A DNA stretch of 64,000 bases from Ailanthus altissimus. Taxonomy: Eukaryota; Streptophyta; Magnoliopsida; Sapindales; Simaroubaceae. The stretch lies in contig OX327699.1 in NCBI GenBank assembly GCA_946807835.1, positions 21,688,014 through 21,752,013 of the forward strand, given 5' to 3'. Below are positions 58,147 through 64,000 of the stretch, in pieces. Positions within the stretch are counted from its first letter, which is position 1; the number at the start of each line of letters is the position of its first letter. Made by a program: the position numbers and the translations under genes. Under the pieces are notes generated by a model that was not told the DNA's origin, ran no database searches, and saw only the letters and a program-made list of their open reading frames with translations.

Positions 58147-58970
58147 TTAAAACTTAATAAACATACATGTATAGATCCCACAATCCCCACTCTTAACTCT
58201 TTGTTGTGGCACACGCTCCTTTACTGTAACTACATCAAAAAATGATAGGTCATCACCCCTTAAATCAAGTATAAAATCATAAATTCTACATGTTGCCATA
58301 TAATATAGGATTAACATGCACAAAAGTGCTATGTGCGCTTCCAACACCCTTTCAACATATCCTTTTATGCTAAAATCATATATTGTCACATTCCTTTATA
58401 CTAAGTCGACCTCTGTTGTAACCCAATGTTGCTATTTATAATTAACCAAGATGTAGATCTACATATAAAAGAATATTGTTATGTTAATGCAAGGTAACAT
58501 TTAAAACAAAAGATGATTATATTTAATGTTTTGTAAATATCAATTAAGAACAATAAAAGAAAATTGGTAATAGTATATAACTATATTCATAATCAATAAT
58601 AAAATCGAACTTACGTACTAGAAAAGCCAATGAAAAATCGAACACAGTGTATTTTTCTTTGTTATTTGTAGAGTTAGTTCTTACTTTATTCAACTTTTCA
58701 AGGCAGACTGTGTTAAGTGAGTAATAAAGGATAGACCACACTATGTTCCCCATAGATAATTATTAAACTCATCAAAATCATCCATAATGCATAGTAAAAA
58801 GTATTGAACATCTCTTCGGGCATCACGTGGTAACAATAATTTATGAATCAAATACATCAAACTAAGCTTAACTGTGTCTTCATTATTGACATTCTCAAAG
58901 TTCATCACATTGTACCATTGACTAAATTTCTCATACGTCAAATGTCTTATATCTGGCTAGTATTACTCCC
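58147..58970 (-). pseudogene. MULE-borne Ulp1-like cysteine protease with DUF1985 domain, degenerate
   Basis: On the minus strand the upstream part (58941 to about 58600) encodes DTVKLSLMYLIHKLLLPRDA, DDFDEFNNYLWGT and KYTVFDFSLAFLV, the pattern of plant DUF1985 (FL...LLG..., DLDAFNSYPWG, ...FPLAFQVW). The downstream part encodes a C48 (Ulp1) domain: HWVTTEVDLV with the catalytic His codon at 58426-58428, TIYDFS with Asp at 58375-58377, and PQQRVKSGDCGIYTC with Cys at 58180-58182. All three lie in one frame, but a TAA at 58396-58398 sits between His and Asp. Further breaks separate the two domains. DUF1985-Ulp1 proteins are known passengers of some plant MULEs; the mudrA fragment next door supports that origin. 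Confidence 0.78.
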
Positions 58971-59100
58971 ACAGTCAGTGATACAATATTTTCTCCAAAT
59001 CTCAAGTAGGCAGGTAATCTCCTAATCGCAACCCCGTAATTAGTACAAACTCTCTATGGGAGAACCGAATCCGCCTACCACCAATCAGGAACTACAATTC

Positions 59101-60374
59101 TGTTGACGTGTTTTATGGTGTATGCATGTGATTGTATACATATTAAAAAAACTAAACACATGTATTATATACACAAATTTCGCATCAGAATTAAGCATAT
59201 AATCAATATATACATATGTACCTTAAATTATTAACAACTTAAAATTATAGAAACATACATTTGAAAACCTTTAGTGAAGATTTTAATTCTGAATTTTTCT
59301 TAGCTCCAATTTTGAGCTCACCTTAAAGTGCACTATTGTTCAATTCTACTTCGCAACAATCTGGTGGGATTGTGAAGCTGGAATGGAAGTAATTAAATTT
59401 TCAGCAACAAGATTTTATTTCCTGAAAGAAAAATAAGAAGAATTTATTTTTCTTTCCATTTAGTTTTTCTCACAACTTTTTGTTTAAAGAAAACTCTCCA
59501 AAAATCAAATTCTCTTCAATGCCTTCTCTCATTACATGAATTTTTTGCTTCACCCTTATTAATCAAAATGAATTCACACAATTTTTTATGCTCTAACCAC
59601 TTTATAAGTGATCCACCAAAATTAGGTTAAGTGGCCAACAATCAAAACTAATTTTTAGTGGCCATTTTTAATTGTTAAATAAAATTGACCATTAATTATA
59701 CAAAAATGGTACTCCACTTAATTTAATTTATGTTTCTCAAATTAGGTATGTCTTTCACTTAGGAATAAAATAACAAATAAATAAAAATTATTTTATTTAT
59801 TTATTTAAATAATATTTATTTAATTATTTAAAAACTATTTGAATAGTTAATATTTACCTTATTTGATTTTACTAACATGGTTAATTAGTGAATTTATAGT
59901 GAAACAAAATTGTGCCACTTGTTAACATCTAATTAGTTAACAATTAATGTCAACTAATTAAGTAATGTACTTAACATTTAAGTCTAAATAAGTGCACAAC
60001 CCGAAGAACCCTGAAATATCTTTTCAATATGCTGAGATTTTTAGGATGAAATTGTTCAATCTATAATGTTGCCCCAGTGCACAATGAGTACATTGCATAT
60101 TGCGAGACTCTCTAGATCCAAGCCCAAATTGTCATATGGAATTCTCCATATGTCCGTGAATGATGCCTCATACACATGTTACGGATATTACAAAGCGGCA
60201 TTTTATACTATACAAGTTAAGGTTATAACATATTCGTATAATCCCTCCACCATTTATATCGGTTAGAGCGGAGATATAGATCAACACTGTCAAATCTCCA
60301 TATGCCCGACCGAAAGCTTATCTCTAGAATTGTATTTCAATAAATAATATTCTCAAACATATTTGTGATATTAT
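59101..60374 (-). mobile_element. Long LTR, family R1, copy C (left part, interrupted)
   Basis: Begins TGTTGACGTG on the plus strand and carries GTATGCATG near 59121. Parts at 60060-60330 match copy D at about 61310-61560 (GTGCACAATGAGTACA, GGAGATATAGATCA against GGGATATAGATTA). It stops at 60374 where copy D starts. The likely continuation is the fragment at 62510-62948, with about 400 bp missing between the two parts. Confidence 0.6.
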
Positions 60375-62509
60375 TGTTGAAAGGGATCTAATACACGTGG
60401 GTGTATGCATGTACAATTGTGTCTATTGCTTAAATACATATCAAATACATATTTAAGTTTGACGGAAGCGTAAAACTTGCAATAAACACAAAAATAAAAT
60501 ATATTAATCACATTAATATATTTATAGGATAGCGAACTCACCTTAACGTGTAACGTTATACACGTAATTTTTTGGAGTCTGCGTAGAGACCAACTGGATG
60601 GCAGTTCTAGTCACCAACACAGTGGGCTTGGTGAGCTAGAACAGCAGTCTTATACGCAACATTGGGTTTAACTCTTAAACCCCAAAATGATTAGTGTGTG
60701 TTTTTATCATTTTCTCCAAAAAGATAAGAAATAAAGAATTTGAAGTAATTCATAATTATTCCGATTAAAAGCATAGAGAAATGAAATAATTTTATTTTCT
60801 CTTTTTTTTATTTTCTTCTTCTTCTTCTCCATTTCTTTATTTCTATTGGCCAAATTTGGCCAAACACACACTTTCATTTCAATTTCTTTCTCTCTTCTAT
60901 TTATATATATATATAATAAAATAAGTTACAATGGGTGCCAGCTATTTGGCACTAAAAATATAATATTATTATATATAATATAATAATATATAATATAATA
61001 TAATAATATAATAATATATTATATAATATAATAAGATATATATTTTAATTATTTAACCATTAAATAATTAAAGTGTAAAATGACTATTTTGTCCATCATA
61101 AATAGTTACCAAGTATACCCCCTAGTGGGTTTCACCAAATCTCACATTTAGATAAACTCAACTGAGAGTTCATAATGCGCCATGTGTCTTTATATAATTA
61201 GTAAATAAAAATTATTGACTAATTGTTGTATTTAACACTTAAATACAGATACACACATATTCCCGTGATTCTGCTGAATATTGCTAGATTAAACACTTTA
61301 ATCCGGCACGCTGCCCCTAGTGCACAATGAGTACACTTCATATTGCGGGACTCTTTAGGTTTTACGCCCAATTTATCAAATGGAACTATTTCATGAGTCC
61401 GTGAGTAATGTCTCACGCATACGTCATGGATATTACAAATCAGTGCGTTGAACTATGGAAGTTGAGGTTACAACGCATATATATAGTCATTTCGTCATGA
61501 TATCCTGGATGTGTAGGGATATAGATTATCATCGTCAAATCCCCTAGTGCTCATCCATGTCTTATCTCCAAACTCGTATCTCACTTAATGATATGCGCAA
61601 ACTCTTTTGTCATATTGTTTTACCCTGACGGAACTCTTTCTCGGAATTAATATTTGTGGCCACAAGACTTTTCGAGATACAGTCTTGAAGTATCTGGATA
61701 TCAAACTCTCTATACGAGCTGACGAATTCTATATCTGTACGCACCGGACTCCATAAGCATCGAACCATACCCAACGACACCTAGCGATCACCCCATGAAA
61801 GGTCTGTGACATGCATGGAACCAAAGTATGATGGATCACTTACAAGCCCACTATGGCACTCAGGTCAAAGGACCACGTATACTACTCAATTCAAGAGGAC
61901 CCTCTGTTGACGACTTACATAGGGTATCTATCGGAGGCCCTCGTGAGTCTGTCCTATATCTAGTCCTAACTAGATATCCATATGTCAATACAAGCTCCAA
62001 GCTCACGGTCGACTATGAATAATCATCTATATCTTATAGGTACGACATATGTTGATCTATATATAAAGGTATCCACTGAGAGACCCGCATCGGCAAAAAT
62101 AGATCAAGGATAATTATTCGAGAACATGCTTGCGCAACTAGCATTTCTTGGCACCCGATTGTAACTCCTGTAACTATGCAATTACTGGTATATTCCCGGG
62201 TCTCTGTTCCATTACAGACAAAGCTCCAACTCTTGGATTTGCTAAGTATGATAATCAGCTAACACTTAGCTATGCTAACACTTAGCTGTGTTAACATTTA
62301 ATATTTATATCTCTCAGCGTGATTAATTATGAGTTCTGATCTAAACTCCTTTAGATCTGATCTGAACTCCTTCAGATCGTACAATGTCTGTAACGTTACA
62401 TGCATAGTATCATATTAATGGGTATTAGCGATTTAATGGGTATGTACACTTGTATAAATACACAAGTATATGTATATTCAGGGATTATACGTAAGCACCG
62501 ACCCCAACA
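60375..62509 (-). mobile_element. Long LTR, family R1, copy D, about 2.1 kb, inserted in copy C
   Basis: Plus-strand ends TGTTGAAAGGG (60375) and GACCCCAACA (62509), i.e. TG...CA in either direction, and the most complete R1 copy here. Segments at 61310-62100 match copies A and B. It contains AT-rich TA-type simple sequence at about 60904-61030. No coding capacity. The flanks do not show a 5-bp duplication (TTATT against AACTC), so the junction has been rearranged after insertion. Confidence 0.65.
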
Positions 62510-62948
62510 AACTCTATCCCATAGGTATGACATATGCTGATCTAGGAACAACCATCTATATCTTATAGGTACGACATATGCTGATCTATATATAAAAGTA
62601 TCCATCCATAGACCCGCATCGACAGAAATAAATCAGGGACAATTATTCAAGAACATACTTGCGTAACTAACATTTCTTGGCACCCGATTGTAACTCTTGC
62701 AACTATGCAGTTACTGGTATATTCCCAGGTCTCTATCCTATTATAAATAAGGCTCCAACTCTTAGATCTATTGAGTATGATAATTAGTTAACACTTAGAT
62801 ATGCATGTAACGTTACAGACATTGTACGATCTAAAGGAGTTCAAATCAGAATATTAATGGGTATTAATGATTTAATGGAAATGTACACTTATATAAATAC
62901 ACAAGTATATGTACATTCAGAGATGGTATGTAAGCATCGACCCTAACA
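62510..62948 (-). mobile_element. R1 fragment E, terminal part
   Basis: Repeats the terminal ~490 bp of copy D (GGTACGACATATGCTGATCT, AGACCCGCATCGACAG, TGGCACCCGATTGTAACTC) and ends GACCCTAACA at 62948. It may be the right part of copy C or a partial tandem duplication of copy D. Confidence 0.7.
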
Positions 62949-62991
62949 ATCTCTCACTTGCTCTAGTGTCATTCCTAATGGTATCTCATAC

Positions 62992-64000
62992 TATAGTAAC
63001 CAGTATCCACAACCGGTAAGAATAAGTATTTATATATATATATATAAATATACATATTTTTATTTGTATGTGGGTGATACTTGATTTATGTATTGTTATT
63101 AGTAGTGTTTGTATAGGTTAAGGACATACTATTAGCATTGGATTTATTTGCAGGACTTTAGATTTATTTTAGGGACCAATTTGTAAATATTAAAAATTAG
63201 TCTCTTAGTATAAAAATACACTTTGAAATCCTAATTCACTCTTTTGGGTCGAGCTATCCCTTTAGAGAGAGAGAAGAGAGAAATAGAGGGGAGAGAAAGA
63301 GAAGAAGAAGAAGAAAAAGAAGAAGAAGAAGAAGAAGAAAAAGAAGAAGAAATTAGAAATTTGAATTTTAAGATGTATATCACTACTATTTCTCAATTTA
63401 TTGGTGTTAATTAAGTTAATTTATTTACGTTTTGATTATTAAAAATATGTATAATTGAGGATTTGATGTGTATTTCGTAAGATATTGTGAGAATTGATGA
63501 TGATCTATGTAGATAGCTTGATAAATCATGATGAGTTGTAGAATTTCTGCTTGATAGTCTCTTGATCCAGGAATTTTATAAATTGTTGTGATTCAATTCT
63601 GGTTTTAAATTTTGTGTATATAAAATTAGACATATTTAAGATCATCTGAGACTTTGAATCGATTGAAGATTCCAGAAATGGAATTTTTAGTAAATTTACC
63701 AAAATAACCCTGAAATTCTGAAAATTTTCTATGTGAACAGTATGATATAGTGGAAAACAATTTTTGGCTTACTGAATGATCTTCAAAAATTACAAATTTT
63801 TGGAATATCATAAGCTTATATATCTAATATGATATACTCAGATTTGAGAATTTAGATCAATGTGGTTAAATTGTTATAATTTTCTAAAGTGTATCAGCTC
63901 ATTGCAATATTTGATTAACAGATTTTTAAAGTTATGGAATAAAATAGTTTTAAAATACTTTTGGCAGGGATTTTGAAGTGAAATATTTATCATGACTTGA
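62992..64000 (-). mobile_element. LTR, family R2, second copy (truncated by window edge)
   Basis: From 62992 (TATAGTAACCAGTATCCAC) the sequence matches the reverse complement of the solo LTR at 28234-30351: GGTAAGAATAAGTATTTATA with a TA tract, GTGGGTGATACTTGATTTAT, GGACCAATTTGTAAATATTA and GTCGAGCTATCC. The terminal TG of the other copy is TA here. The left boundary is only approximate and the other end lies outside the window. Confidence 0.75.
63297..63352. repeat. (GAA)n microsatellite
   Basis: Imperfect GAA/AAG repeat of about 55 bp inside R2. The other R2 copy has a TTCTTCTTTTT-type counterpart near 29998-30010, much shorter, so it expanded in this copy or shrank in the other. Confidence 0.95.

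Overview
This is nuclear DNA of a flowering plant, most likely a eudicot. The base composition is AT-rich, genes are split by many GT-AG introns, and a large share of the window is LTR-retrotransposon and Mutator-like debris typical of plants. The gene relatives I recognise are closest, from memory, to Arabidopsis families. I cannot name the species.

Four host genes look intact and one looks broken. From left to right: (i) a 17-exon plus-strand gene for a HAD-superfamily cytosolic-type IMP/GMP 5'-nucleotidase (4671-10066, 636 residues by my splicing); (ii) a 3-coding-exon plus-strand gene for mitochondrial ribosomal protein bL27 (31815-32486, 149 residues, with a 5'UTR intron); (iii) a minus-strand LRR receptor-like kinase of the At2g16250 type (37878-33912, 905 residues) whose kinase domain lacks DFG; (iv) a small SANT/RADIALIS-like protein (46943-47371, 96 residues); (v) a Maf/HAM1-type nucleotide pyrophosphatase gene (50837-55567) that has two alternative versions of one exon, a tandemly triplicated intron segment and two reading-frame breaks.

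The rest is mobile DNA. The block 13.5-31.2 kb is a nested cluster. Two degraded Ty3/gypsy (Tat-like) elements face each other head to head. Each has an integrase-side pol fragment, a 91-bp tandem array, and an antisense ORF with a plant 'putative gypsy-type transposon' domain, so the pair forms a large inverted repeat. Solo LTRs of at least three other families are inserted into them, several with recognisable 5-bp target-site duplications. A long-LTR family beginning TGTTAGG recurs at 1.3-3.1, 13.6-15.3, 21.45-21.77 and 59.1-62.9 kb. A Copia LTR with its primer-binding site lies at 39.9-40.8 kb. Two Mutator-like elements with long inverted ends and 9-bp duplications lie at 48.7-50.1 and 55.9-57.3 kb. 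Fragments of coding MULEs lie at 1-920 and 57.7-59.0 kb. Both have a GC-rich palindromic block just upstream of a mudrA exon, and the second also carries a Ulp1-protease/DUF1985 pseudogene.

The host genes are unrelated housekeeping or signalling loci with no operon-like relationship. The most interesting points are the homologous exon pair and exon-carrying triplication in the Maf gene, the GC-rich palindrome arrays upstream of mudrA, and the Tat element pair with its exact 91-bp arrays of GGTTCGA motifs.
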